From the NCBI GenBank assembly GCA_018894105.1, contig CM032119.1, positions 16,137,246-16,201,245 on the forward strand: a stretch of 64,000 nucleotides of DNA. Reading direction: 5' to 3'. This stretch comes from Jacaranda mimosifolia (taxonomy: Eukaryota > Streptophyta > Magnoliopsida > Lamiales > Bignoniaceae). The first letter of the stretch is position 1; each line of letters begins with the position of its first letter. The position numbers were made by a program, and so were the translations under genes. The notes below the pieces were generated by a model. It worked only from the letters and a program-made list of their open reading frames with translations, searched no databases and was not told where the DNA came from. Below are positions 1 to 11,759 of the stretch, piece after piece.

Positions 1-578
1 TATAGACAACATTTGTGTCCCTTACAAACCTTCCACCAACCCACATTTCTAAATGATAAGAGTTCTCCATTACACTGTAGTAAAAATAAAAAAAGAAAAA
101 AAAAATACAAAACAAAAATTATGATTTCTTTAGAAAACAAAAATTATGATTTCTTTAGAAAACAATAATCATAAACAACAATAGTTTTACATGCCTTAAT
201 TATAAACTTCATTCCTAGTCAGAATGTAGTCATCATCAGAAATCATATCATACATAATAGGAGACATAATAGTCAGACCTATTTGTGTCATAAATTTACA
301 TAATTTGAATTTTAGAAATATAAGCACTAAAAGCATAATAGTTAGTGAAATTTACTTATTGTAGTACCTAAACACGAAAGGATTTTATACAAGAAGGGTC
401 ATATTGTAGAAATTTTGATCCTAAGACACATAATGTGAAAAAATTAGATATTTTACTTAGTTGAATACCTAAACAATGAAGAATTTTATACATATTACAG
501 AAATTTCAACCCTCAGTCACTTAAAGTGAAAAACTTTTTTGAAAAATATCTTGAAATGCTTGAACAATAATCTAATCA
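1..578. other. AT-rich intergenic DNA
   Basis: No gene is seen here. The only clear structure is a short tandem repeat at 111-160, two copies of a 25-bp unit beginning AACAAAAATTATG, with the start of a third. The last three bases (TCA, 576-578) are the left target-site duplication of the CACTA element that follows. Confidence 0.6.
111..160. repeat. Tandem repeat, 2 x 25 bp
   Basis: Two adjacent identical 25-bp copies start at 111 and 136; a third begins at 161 but diverges after five bases. This is a local duplication with no evident function. Confidence 0.8.
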
Positions 579-1767
579 CACTACAAAAAAATATGCCTTT
601 TACTATGGCTAATTATGTGTAGTAAATAGTTATTAAGTGTAGTAAAAAGTTATTAACTACGCTTGTGCTACACTTTTCTAGCCGTAGGCATTGCGAGCGA
701 GGTAAAAGCTTCGCTACACATTTTTAATCGTGGTAATTAACTTTTGCTACGAAATTTTTTTCAATTGCTACAAATTTAATGTGAGGTAAAAACTATCAAA
801 TACACCATTGTCTTTTACTACAGTAAAAAAAGTGTAGTATATAATAGTTAATTGCCACACTTTAAAAAGTATAGTAAATGCTTAAATTATTTTTCACCAC
901 AATTAAATGTAGTAAAAACCAATTAATTTGGGGAGTTTTCTTTTTTATTTGTATACACACAGACACCAGGAGCTTATCAGGATTCGAACTCTGGACCTTA
1001 TTCTTAAGTGTGTGAAAGTGACGTCATTAGGCCAATCGCCACTTTGTTATTAATTAGCTAATTTAAATATATTTGATTACTTAATCAATTTTTTTTTAAT
1101 AATAAAAATTATTGGAGACAAATATTTATTTTGCCTCCAAATTTGGGGTTTTCTTAATGTTTTGAGGAACTTTGATAGTTAGCTAAATTAAGAATTTGAT
1201 TAATAAATCAAATATTTTTTAATAATAAAAATTAGAGGAAGTTTTTCATTTTCCCTCTACTTTTATTAATTAAAACCATAAGTAGTTAGGAATTTTTTAG
1301 GGGTTTTATTTTTTAATTTAGAATTTAATTAATTAGTTAATTAACTAATATTTTAATAATAAAAATTGGAAGCAATTTTTTAATTTACCCTGAATATTAT
1401 TTATTAAGCATTACTTCCAACATATTTTTCTTCTTTTCTAGCAATTTTTTTTTATTTAAGATCTTAATCTTTGCCTTCAAATTTTCACAAGTTTTATTGT
1501 TTTTATTTCACTAATAAAAAAGTATGGTTAATTCATTTACTTTTTGCTATAGTTTATGTAAAATTGCAGTAAATGTACAATATTATTCACCTCACACAAA
1601 AATTGTAATAAATAAGTATATTTTTTGCTACGATAAGATGAAGTGTAGTATTTAATTTAACTTTTACCACACATTTTGAATTTTATACTACAATAGTAAA
1701 ATCATAGCAAATAATCCTTTTTTACTACATTATTTTTAGCGAAGTAAAAAATATTTTTTTTGTAGTG
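579..1767. mobile_element. CACTA (En/Spm-type) non-autonomous transposon
   Basis: The left end reads CACTACAAAAAAATAT and the right end, read on the other strand, CACTACAAAAAAAATAT. These are the classic terminal inverted repeats of CACTA DNA transposons. The 3-bp direct repeat TCA flanks both ends (576-578 and 1768-1770), the size this superfamily makes. Near both ends the motif GTAGTAAA and its complement recur many times, like the subterminal transposase-binding repeats of the superfamily. The 1,189-bp element has no transposase ORF, so it would depend on an enzyme supplied elsewhere. Its middle (about 1045-1400) holds three diverged copies of a 100-120-bp AT-rich unit. Confidence 0.9.
955..1045 (-). 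other. tRNA-like (A box/B box) relic, possible SINE fragment
   Basis: On the - strand, TGGCCTAATG (about 1025-1034) resembles an internal pol III A box. AGTTCGAATCC (980-990) matches the B-box consensus about 45 nt downstream, a spacing found in tRNA genes and tRNA-derived SINEs. No cloverleaf can be drawn, so this is not a tRNA gene. It sits inside the CACTA element. Confidence 0.35.
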
Positions 1768-1770
1768 TCA

Positions 1771-3564
1771 TTGATTAAAATTGAAAAATCATAACATAGC
1801 TACAATCAAACATTTCTAAAATAACACTATTACATTTTTAAGAAGCCCTAATAGACATACACCTACAATGCGAACGATTTCTTAACAAAAAATCTAAACT
1901 GAGTTATTTCTCTTCAAAATAGCATAGAAATAACACAAATAATAGCAAAAATTCAAAAAGCCCTAGAACGTAATCACAACAATAGAAGAAAAATGAATGT
2001 GTGCGTCGGTTACCTCAAATGTATTCTTCAATAGCTTCCCATTTCAAAAGATTCAGAAGCTAGCGCGTGCGCTTGCTGGCTTTGTATTCAAATGAGTATG
2101 CTTTTGCACTTCAGGCTCGCCTCGTTTCATAAATGGGCTAATTCCTTCAAAATTATTCGGAGGGATACACAAAATACAAATCCAAATACAAGATTAACAC
2201 GAAAATGGGTTTGGAAACATGAAAGTAGGTACAAATTTTGGGCGTAATTCCAGTCGGTTCTAGGGTTATTCAAACAAGTTAAACAGAGTCAAAACGATTT
2301 ACTTCATAAATCTCAGTAAAATTTTGCAGATTCTACTACATAACAAAGTGCAATTCAAACATTTGATTATTCAAAAACTGGAAAAAATCAATTGGGGCGA
2401 GCTAGCATTTTTTCAAAGCATACAAGGGGTTATTAGAAAATTAAATAATGTTAGGAAGTTTTGTGCCAATTAAACACTTTACGAGGGGTAAAATGTATTT
2501 AACCCCTAATTAATTGATGGGTTTTGAAGTTGAGTCCCAAAACAAAACATGATTTGCATGTCATGTGCGGATGAAGAATTCCATTTGGGTTTTTTCGGTA
2601 ATTATCGCCAATCATACAGCTAGCTAGTTTGTCACAAGATGCTAGGTACGTAGTAGTAAATAACCCATTTACAACCACAAATTAATTAAATTCTATTTCA
2701 TCCTATCACTACTGTAGGAAACATATGCATCACCGTAGAGTTTAATTACTTATGCTATCAGTATCATTTTTCTTTGATTTTTTTTTAATTTTGAAAGAGA
2801 TTTTTTTTTCAAATTTAATTTTTCTTAGTATACCAGATCATACGAAAAATCAATAGAAAGAAATATTTTTTTCTTCTTTATTCTTGAAAATGGTTAGATA
2901 CTTTATTCTAAAAAAGAACTGATATCGATATATATATATATATATATTATGGTATTAGTTAGCTAATTGATATGTAAGTAGTCATGTTGTGATTCATGAC
3001 AAAACGCAAACCGCCCAAATGAATAGTAGCTAAATAAAAGTGAAACATGATGGAGGAAGAAATGAATGAGGGATGTTTGAATTGGTGAATATATATCGGG
3101 ATGGACAATTATATTTATCAAAGCAAGGACAAGCAAGTTTTTGTTTCAAAAGAGAAATTATGGATTAAAGTTTGTCTAGGCATCAAATGGGAATCAAATA
3201 TCACTAGGGAACAAAATTTCAAATCAATTTGCATGATGAGAGATGTGGATTATATATAACCCATATATGATGATGAATGATGATAATCACGAGAACCATC
3301 TTTTATTTCACCTTTGGGCTAAAAATGTCTAACACCAAAAAGAACTCCATTCATCCTTTCTCACCTGCCTTTTACTATATATCCCTGGGAGAGGGACTAT
3401 TGTGGAATATTAGCCAATCAATGAATGATCAAATTCTCCATAAAGTTGATGGCCCTTTGGTGGAAAAGTTCATCACCTTTAAAAGTGGTCAAATCCTGTG
3501 CATGCATCATCATCCAACTCTTGGGCCTTGCCCTTGGTCATCTCTCCCCCACTCCCCCACCCCA

Positions 3565-3595
<31 letters not shown>

Positions 3596-4327
3596 GTCGA
3601 TTTTTTATTGCAATTAGAATTAATCAGATAGATCGGATTATTTGATTTGCCCTATTCGAGCTGAATTAGAACTTCGACCCAATATATATATATATATATA
3701 TACATGTGCGCGCGCGTGTGTGTAAGATAATTTTATTTTCTCATAATTTTGCAGTAAATCAAACAACTAATATCAATGATAATTATAATTGTGGTGGTCA
3801 TTGTTTATGTATAATAAATAGTTTTTTTAAACTGGAAATTTATGTGTACAAAAGAAAGAACAAGAAAATATATATTGACAAGTGATAAAGCTGAGGCCTT
3901 ATAATTAAGAGAATATGGGTCCAAATCCTACTAATGCAAGTTTTAAGTATTAATTAGTTACTTACATAGTAGTTTATTCTATTAGTATTTGATATTTAAA
4001 TGTTAATTATATGATCTTATTATAAGTTATATTTAATGAATTTTAAATATAACGATTGATATGCATTAAATTGTTCGCCAAAAAAAAATAAAATAGTAAT
4101 AGTTATAAACAATTTGCTAATTTCACAAATAATGTATATGAAAGTATGAACTGACACACTTGAGTTTAGAACACAATTAGGTCCAATGGTAAACTATTGG
4201 GATCAAGTCATTTTATATTTGAATATTTATAAAATAAAATCTCACAAACTCTTATATCTCTAGTGCTTTACAGTTAACATGGCCTTGAATTCAAGTCGTA
4301 TCGTGCGTAAAAATTTGTTTAATTTAA
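1771..4327. other. Intergenic AT-rich DNA with microsatellites
   Basis: No gene is supported. The stretch holds a TA tract at about 2928-2947, a second at 3571-3595, and a compound tract at 3682-3724 (TA, then alternating TG/CG). The reading frame at 3277-3645 crosses a TA tract, has no recognisable domain and looks fortuitous. Confidence 0.6.
3571..3724. repeat. Compound TA / TG-CG microsatellites
   Basis: A TA repeat lies at 3571-3595. After about 85 bp comes a second TA repeat (3682-3702), directly followed by alternating TG and CG dinucleotides to about 3724. Such purine-pyrimidine alternation is length-variable and can adopt Z-DNA. Confidence 0.8.
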
Positions 4328-4731
4328 AGAATGTTTGGGTGAGTTTATAAACTCTTTAAAATATCTTGTAAGATGTTTGAGAGCTTATAAAATGATAAAA
4401 AGTATATAGTAATTTTTTCCTAAAAAAACGCTTATAAGCTCCTAAAATAAAATGTTATGAGCTTATAAGCTCTTTTTTAAAAAGTAAGGAATTCATAACT
4501 TATTTTTAAGATCTTAACAAGCTCCCTTAATTTTAATCATACTAATTACAAAATTGTCATTACTAACATCGTATAAGCTTTAAAATCTTATTTTATCCAA
4601 ACACTTTAAGAACTTATTTTTTTTGAAAAAAAAAAAAAAAAAAGATCTAACATCTTATAAATTCTAAAAATATCTTATAAAATGTAGGAGCTTATAAAAC
4701 TTTTTAAATAAGTTTAGTCAAACATACTCTT
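4328..4731. mobile_element. MITE, copy 1 of a local family
   Basis: The left end (GAATGTTTGGGTGAGTTTAT) and the reverse complement of the right end (AGAGTATGTTTGACTAAACT) are imperfect terminal inverted repeats. Inside are repeated palindromic blocks around CTTATAAGCTC. A second, diverged copy lies 120 bp to the right. The element is about 400 bp, has no ORF, and its superfamily is not clear because no clean target duplication can be called. Confidence 0.65.
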
Positions 4732-4854
4732 ACTACTAACTTCTTCTCTTTAATTCTATGTTAATTTTAATCAGAATCATTGATTATATTTAGCTCTCTA
4801 TGTCCAAACATAATATCAAATAATCTAGCTAGTCATTTGATATTTTGACTTAAA

Positions 4855-5236
4855 GGATGTTTGGGCGAACTTGTAAATTTCTCAAAATATCTTATAAAAT
4901 GTTCGAGAGCTTATATATAAGATGTCAAAAAGTATTTGATAATTTTTTTTGAAAAAAGACTTATAAGCTCCTAGAATAAAATGTTAGGATGTTACAAGTT
5001 CTTTTTAAAAAAGTACGAAATTCTCAATTTTATTTTTAAAATCAACAGGCTCCCTAATTTTAATCATATTAATTATAACATTATCATTATTAACATCTTA
5101 GAAGCTCCAAGATTTTATTTTATCTTAAGGATTTGTTTTTAAGAAAAGATTTAATATCTTAATTATAAGCTTCAAACATATTTTATAAGATGTAGCAATT
5201 TATAAGACATTTTAAATAAGTTTAACCAAACATCCT
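4855..5236. mobile_element. MITE, copy 2 of the same family
   Basis: This is homologous along its length to 4328-4731. Its ends are better preserved: GGATGTTTGGGCGAAC on the left and, in reverse complement, GAGGATGTTTGGTTAAAC on the right. It carries the same internal CTTATAAGCTCC block and no ORF. Confidence 0.7.
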
Positions 5237-5547
5237 CTCAATACTCAATGATTTGATTATAGTTTCACTCCAATAATTTAAAACAAGAAAAAAAATAAGT
5301 CTAAAATTCCACAAAAAATATTTTTTAAATTATCATTTTAATTAATAATAGCAATGTAATATCATTAAATTTCAATAGTTACTCGTGAGAACAATAATGT
5401 TACGATATAAAAACAATTAATTCTTTTGACCTCATTTTCAAAACTTGGTTCAAATCATATTAAACCCATTTATTTGGGGCTTGAGGAAGTTTTATTCTCA
5501 AATAAAATTTGGATTCATCCACAAAGCTAAAATAAGCTAAGTAGGTA

Positions 5548-5549
<2 letters not shown>

Positions 5550-5589
<40 letters not shown>

Positions 5590-5609
5590 TACGCACACAC
5601 ACACACACG
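5550..5609. repeat. CA/TG microsatellite
   Basis: An uninterrupted CA repeat (5550-5584) is followed after a short break by a second CA run (about 5593-5608). The antisense reading frame at 5460-5672 is largely a translation of this repeat and is not a gene. Confidence 0.9.
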
Positions 5610-7044
5610 CAAACATACATGCATACGTGCGTATCTAGGGCGAGCGGCGAGACTGTGTTTTAGAGATTCCAAAATGAAAAAATAGAACGTGAAGGGTAGC
5701 TTTTGTACAGCTTGATCTGTTGTTTTTATCCATACTTAAAAATAGATTTGGGTCCCACACACCCCTACATTTCAGACATTGTCTCAGTATTTGACACCAC
5801 CCATCAATTCTTTCTTTCTTTTATTATTATATTTTTAAAAAAAGAATAACAATAGTTATGAAAACTTACTACTACTATTTCTTTACTTTTTTCCAGTAAT
5901 ACCAATGCACTTCTGAAAGCATAACACTCAATTCATGTATTTACAATTAATTTTTTCTTTTAGAAATATGTGGCCCAATATTATATAATTAAGAAGGCTT
6001 ATATAAAAGCAGAAAAAGTGTAAAGAAATTGATATGGTAACAGAAAAGACCCTCCAATGAATTATTATTTAACCATATATAGAGAATGGGGGGTTTGGTT
6101 GAGGCATGGAAAGAGACATTGGTCCATTGGATGAAAACTCATTGTTTATCCATTTATGTGAATTATTAGTACTAAATTGGAGGAAACAGTAATTCCAAAA
6201 AATGTATCTTTGGATTCGTCTATTCATTAAAATTGGACACAAAAACAAAAAATAATGTGTGGGCATGCGTCTATTCTGCCCGTCGATCACAATAACCCAT
6301 AACTTTTAAAATGAAAAAAAAAAAAAGGTTAAAAATAATATACATATATTAATTTTGAAATGGAATTAATTACTTACTTCACTACGTATGTTGTAATGGT
6401 CATAACAAGGGCGGGTTTACACTTAATTCGAATGATGACAGTATTGTGTTTTAATTGTTATTGTTAATGATAATAATTTATATATATATATATATATTTT
6501 AAACTTCCATTCAAAGCAAAGTAGATCATTGGGCATCACCAATTTTGTATTACAGGGGTATATATGACCACCTCCAATATTTAAGGTATGTTTCTCTTCG
6601 TTATGGTAAGAATTTATTAAACTGATGAGTACACAATGTGTATGCAGACTAATTAATAAAGATTATAAATCGGTTATCATATGAAATGCTATATATGTAT
6701 AATCCACACTAAAAAATTAAATAAAAAATTAAGGATTAGAATGAAGGATATCATGCACGTGAGAGGACACTATAGATGTTGTGCCTTTCTGCATCAAAAA
6801 GTTGGTGAAAAAGGGAAAGAAGCCTTCCCCGGCCCTCTATCTCTCTCCCCCCACCACCAAAAATCCAACCCCCCCCCCCCCCCCCCCCTTCTCTCTCTCA
6901 AAAGTTGAAGAAGACAATAAAATGATTGAAGCCTTTATAATGCAGCTGCAAGTCAATAGTATTATTGGGGTACTCAAATCTGTGGTATAAAGATGAAAGC
7001 AACATTAGAAGTATTAGCAAATTAACTGGTGCAAAAGGAGAGAT
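5610..7044. other. 5' flank of the bHLH gene
   Basis: No gene is seen. The flank contains a TA tract at about 6480-6496, a C20 run at 6869-6888 and then CT-rich sequence, as is common in plant 5' leaders. A TATA-like TTATAAT lies at about 6935-6941, some 105 bp before the ATG; whether it is the core promoter cannot be told from sequence alone. Confidence 0.5.
6869..6888. repeat. C20 homopolymer upstream of the bHLH start
   Basis: Twenty consecutive C residues lie 157 bp before the ATG of the bHLH gene and are followed by CT-rich DNA. The opposite strand is G20 and could form a quadruplex. The exact length is a frequent sequencing error. Confidence 0.85.
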
Positions 7045-9809
7045 ATGGCTCTGGAAGCACTTTCTTCAAGTGAACTCTTGAACTTCATCATGTATGACTC
7101 TAATATTTCTGCAGCAACCCCATTCAGTTGCAACAATGACTCCTCCGAAACCACCGCACGAGAGATTAATGGCACCTGCTCTTCCATGCCGCCACGGCTG
7201 AGCCACCCACCAGCGCCGCCGGAAAACGCCTCGCAGGGCCGCAAGAAGAGGAGGAGGAGGCCAAAGGTGTGCAAGAACAAAGATGAAGCTGAGACTCAGA
7301 GGATGACACACATTGCAGTCGAAAGAAACCGCCGCAAGCAAATGAACGAGCATCTAGCAGTCTTGCGCTCTATCATGCCAGAGTCTTATGTCCAGAGAGT
7401 AAGAAAATTTAATTTCTAATTAATTTCCATATCTTTAAGTTTTTCAGAAATTTAATTAATTGCAACATTTTTTTATTTAAGTATTTTTCTTGGTACACAC
7501 ACAGACACACACATCCCCTCTTTTCCTATATATCTCAATCTGTTCCGATGAATTGAAAGTTGCTGGTCTATTTCTTCTGTCGGAAAGCCAACCTCAGACT
7601 ATGACAATTATATTTTTGATGTTCGTTTCTTTTTTGACATTTTGACTATTTTCATTGAAATTAATGATTGCTGCCAAGAACCCAAATTCCATTTTACTTG
7701 GTACTAATAATTATACATAATTTGAGCCGCTCTACAACTCTTGTGCGCATGACAATTTTGCCATGTTAATTTTTCTACCAGAGAGAAAAAAGGGCACAAT
7801 TAGATTTTGAATTTCACAAGGGAACAATTTGATTCCAAAATAGTTGTTCTTATATTCATGTGTCCGTCTTTTTGGACATATATTGTTGTCTTAATTCTTT
7901 CCGAGTATAAGCCAAGCATATATGACAAAAAGTATTGTCCGAGCTATATATGCATATAAGAAAATTAACCAGCTAAGAGGCCGTGCACCAACCATTAAGT
8001 GTAGATTCATAGTTAATTACTCTTAATTAATCTGATCATCTACTGTTTGTCAGAATAGTTTGTGGACTATTTCACATTTGTTCATGTTTCTGGTAGAACA
8101 GAATATAATGACGTAACACTCTTTAACTTTCCTTTCCCCGTGTCTTGTTATTGTCTCTGTCCGAATAAAATTTCATTCTCAGTATCTTATCACTAGCAAA
8201 AACTCTTCCAACGTGCCTGACGCCATACATCATTACTGCATCTTAATTAAACTTTTGGTGCAAATTATTTCATTAATAAAATGGAAGAATTATTAACTAA
8301 AAGGCAAATTACAAAGATTACATATTCTCTTCAAATTAATTGGAAAATGATATTGAAAACACACAAATTATGTATATGTTGGTTAAGTAAATGAGTAATG
8401 ACCTCTGTATATGGTATTGGACAATTCTCACATTTTGAGTTAGCTTTTTAAGTGAGTTAGGCTCAAGGTCCATTAATTATTTAACAGTATCTTTAAAAAA
8501 AAAGAAAAAAGAATAGTATGTTTGAAGTGCACATACATATAAATGGGTAGTGGTGTTAATTTGATGAAGTTTTTGTAGGGTGACCAGGCGTCCATTGTTG
8601 GTGGCGCCATAGAATTTGTTAAGGAGCTTGAACACATTTTGCAGTCTCTAGAGGCCAAGAAATTTGCACTATTAATGGAGCAGCAGCAGCAGCAGGAGCA
8701 GGGAAATCATCATAGTCATCATGATCATGATCATGATACTGATGATGATAAGAAGCAAGTTTTGGGGAGCCCTTTTGGTCAGTTTTTTGCATATCCTCAG
8801 TTCAGCTGCTCTCACAACCATAACCATAACCATAACCAAATGGGCAATAATAATAGTAATAATAAATACACATCATCCCAGAGCAAGGCAGCCATTGCAG
8901 ACATAGAAGTGACCTTAATCGAAACACACGCAAACATTCGAATTCTGTCCCGTCGAAGGGTCAGACAGCTCTCAAGAATTGTGGTTTCTTTTCAGTCTGT
9001 TTGCCTCACCATACTTCATCTCAATGTCACCACGCTCGACTCTCTCGTCCTCTACTCCATTAGCGCCAAGGTATTGTATTGTATTTAATTTGTCTATACT
9101 CTATATATATTATATCATGTCTTTCACACACTAAAACATGAATTACATATACACACACCACACTTTTTAATAACTAATTGGTTTAAATTTATTGTATCTC
9201 ATATATACATACATCCTACTATCCTAGTCCTACCAATATATTTAATTAATTTGTTCTTTCTTTTCCTGAGTTGTACTGGGACGACTGCTGATGGTAACAA
9301 AACTGGGACTGTGGAAAATGACCTCAGCATGCAAAAGAATCTACTTTTTTGCACAGCCTTCCTGCACGTACTTCCACATCAACTAAGTACTTTGCAAGAT
9401 TCTACTAGTAATTAATAAATTGCCTACTCATCATCTAGAATTTAAATGATTTTTCATTTGAAATTCCCATCAGGAATCATGGCAAAAACAGAAAATTTCC
9501 CTTTAGTACGTATTTTAATGCCCCCCCCCCCCCCCCACACACATATTTCTCTCTTTCTTTTCTTCTTCAACGCATGCAATCTCAGATCTAACACATTGTT
9601 AGTGTAGTCATGAAATTAATTAGGATGAATTTTATAAGGATTTTAATTAGGGATGAATACATACATATAAGTTTTTTAATGAGATATATTTTTGTTTTTG
9701 GCAGGTGGAAGAAGGTTGCCAACTCAATTCGGCAGACGACATAGCGGGGGCAGTCCACCACATGCTTAGAATAATTGAGGAGGAAGCTATCCTAGGTTGT
9801 CCATCCTAG
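7045..9809 (+). CDS. bHLH71: bHLH transcription factor, bHLH71-like (three exons)
   Basis: Predicted nuclear DNA-binding factor of plant bHLH subgroup Ia, the group that also holds the stomatal regulators SPCH, MUTE and FAMA. Exons are 7045-7398, 8579-9070 and 9705-9809; both introns are GT-AG, phase 0, and the spliced protein is 316 residues. Visible parts: an N-terminal [14 protein letters not shown] motif close to Arabidopsis bHLH71; a basic nuclear-localisation stretch at 66-74; the bHLH at about 85-143 with His89, Glu93 and Arg97, the E/G-box reading residues; and a C-terminal ACT-like region from about 226 with [13 protein letters not shown] and YSISAKVEEGCQL, again nearest to bHLH71. 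Intron 1 falls at the loop/helix 2 junction, as is usual in the subgroup. Between the domains is a Q5 run and His/Asp- and His/Asn-rich repeats (153-204). The frame is intact. Orthology is recalled from memory, not from a search. Confidence 0.93.
9521..9536. repeat. C16 homopolymer in intron 2 of the bHLH gene
   Basis: Sixteen consecutive C residues, followed by a short CA run, lie in the second intron about 170 bp before the exon 3 acceptor. Confidence 0.85.
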
Positions 9810-10456
9810 GGCTATAGTTCAACTATATATTAGTAAAACTTATCAAACTCTTTAATATCCATCATGTTTAATTTATGTTTTATAGTCTTTTCCATTTCTT
9901 TCTATCCATGTACCTCGTTAGCTTATGGTTTTTGCCGCGGATGGATTTAGGGTATGTTTAGTTAGGGATATGAGATCTCATTTTTGTTAAAGTAATAATA
10001 ATTATAATGTTAAACAATTCGAAAAGAAGAAACAAGAATAATATCCTGTCGCTAAGTGCCAAATTTGTATATGTGGCTTCACCAGCTGGATGATATATTG
10101 AACTATGCATAAGAGATTTCTTTTTTGATGAATGACATTATAGACATATTTTATTTGAAAAAAAAAAAACCAAGGAAGGACGACTTGTATAACAACTATC
10201 AATCATCAATAACACGATCGATATATATTAATCTAATAACATTGAGGGAAAGTTAAGGGAAGGTGATTTGTTTGCTTCCAAAATTTTGGTAAAAGTAGTT
10301 TCAAAAGAGGAATAACAAAAGCATTTAATTGTATTCTTCAGGAATGAGATAATATAATGGTTAATTTTGAAGTCCTCGTGCAACATAGAATATGCCATTA
10401 GGAAGAGTTTAAGTAGGTAACAAACAAATCAATTCACTAGGTATACATATGTGACT
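9810..10456. other. 3' flank of the bHLH gene
   Basis: No further coding sequence is seen after the stop codon. AT-rich DNA with several AATAAT-type motifs (for example near 9995) could supply polyadenylation signals. The antisense reading frame at 10002-10202 has no recognisable feature. Confidence 0.5.
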
Positions 10457-11364
10457 CAGGGACGGAGGGGGCAAGCAGGGGCCACTGCCCCCCCAACCTT
10501 GTGTGTGTGAGTGTACATGTCTGTATATATATATATATACATACATACATATATATTAAATTTTTTTCATAATAGTTAATTTAAATTTAGATTTAAAAAG
10601 AATACATCATTTAATATTAATTGAAATATTAATTTTTAATTAACATTCATTAATTTTAAAAGATTTAATTTTTCTTGTTGGGCTTCAAATAAAAAAAATT
10701 AATTATTTACATTTCTTAAATTAAATCAATTAATATTTAATTAATTATAAAAATAAATTTAATTAATTTAATTTTTACTTATTTAATTTTATAAACTCAA
10801 GATAAATTTTTAAGTCTATATTCACAATTAAGTAATCAAATGAAGAGTATAATTAGATTAGACCCATTAGAGTATTTTTATTTTATTCGTGTGAGAAAAA
10901 AAAGTATAGGAGTTTAGTTAAAAAGAGCATTAAGAACTTGCAAAACAACTAAAAAATTCCTCTTTTTGACTTTAACAAGATTGAGGTAAAGAGACAAAAG
11001 TAAGTGAATATTTTAAAACGACTTTTCTGAATTTTCTTTGTCATTTAGCAGCTACAAGGAAGAAAAATTTTCAAACTATAATTAAATATTATGAAAAAAG
11101 GCTCAAATAGAAAATAAAAACAATTTTTTAATCAGTTGTTTAGTTAATTATATTGAGAATGATACCACAATTTTTTTTGATAATGATTCAATTACTAATG
11201 AAATTTATGGTATAAAAGATCTTTGTGCTTAATTTCGATATAGATCATATATTATAAATTTATAAAATGTAAATTTATATTTAAACTTTATATTTTTGTA
11301 GCTTTTAACCCTTCCATACTTTCATTTCTGGATCCATCTATTTTCATTTCTGGATCTGTCACTA
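10457..11364. mobile_element. hAT-like DNA transposon remnant
   Basis: The left end CAGGGACGGAGG, followed by a GGGGCCACTGCCCCCCC block, and the right end GGATCTGTCACTA (reverse complement TAGTGACAGATCC) resemble the CAGTGACGGA-type termini of plant hAT elements. The interior is AT-rich and lacks any transposase frame. No exact 8-bp target duplication is found (ATGTGACT against CATGTGTA), so the boundaries and the family are tentative. Confidence 0.45.
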
Positions 11365-11367
11365 CAT

Positions 11368-11372
<5 letters not shown>

Positions 11373-11428
<56 letters not shown>
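11373..11428. repeat. (TG)28 microsatellite
   Basis: An uninterrupted TG repeat of about 56 bp begins just outside the right end of the hAT-like remnant. It is likely to be length-polymorphic. Confidence 0.95.
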
Positions 11429-11432
<4 letters not shown>

Positions 11433-11759
11433 GTTATTGAGGCTCTAAATTAACTGATATAATTTCCAAACTTTAGGCCTCAATCTAGAGATAGGTTAAT
11501 GAAAGGAGCATATTTTGTATGCTACTTGTAAGTGAAAAAGTTCAGGCATGTTCTACTTCACCATTGACTAGGTTTCATGAACTTATTGTGCGATAGAGAG
11601 TGGATACTTTTGAATTGATTTAATTTAAAAAGTAGTTTAGTAAATGAGTTAATTTGACTTAACAAAAAGTGCATGAGTTTGACTTAACAAAAAGTGCTGG
11701 AACTTTTGTTCTGTAAATTTGATATTAAAAGTACAATAAGTTGACTCCTTTGTGATCAA

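Noticed and set aside
955..1045. A true tRNA gene
   Set aside because: A and B box-like motifs are present but no cloverleaf can be formed.
3277..3645. 122-codon open frame on the + strand
   Set aside because: It runs through a TA microsatellite, has no domain, signal or splice context and lies in AT-rich intergenic DNA.
5460..5672. Antisense frame rich in Cys and Val
   Set aside because: It is a direct translation of the CA repeat.
6681..6990. Overlapping frames with a Pro-rich tract upstream of the bHLH gene
   Set aside because: The Pro run is the C20 homopolymer; no conserved protein is visible. A short upstream ORF in the leader cannot be excluded but is not supported.
7014..7353. Two antisense frames over exon 1 of the bHLH gene
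   Set aside because: Shadows of the real exon on the other strand.
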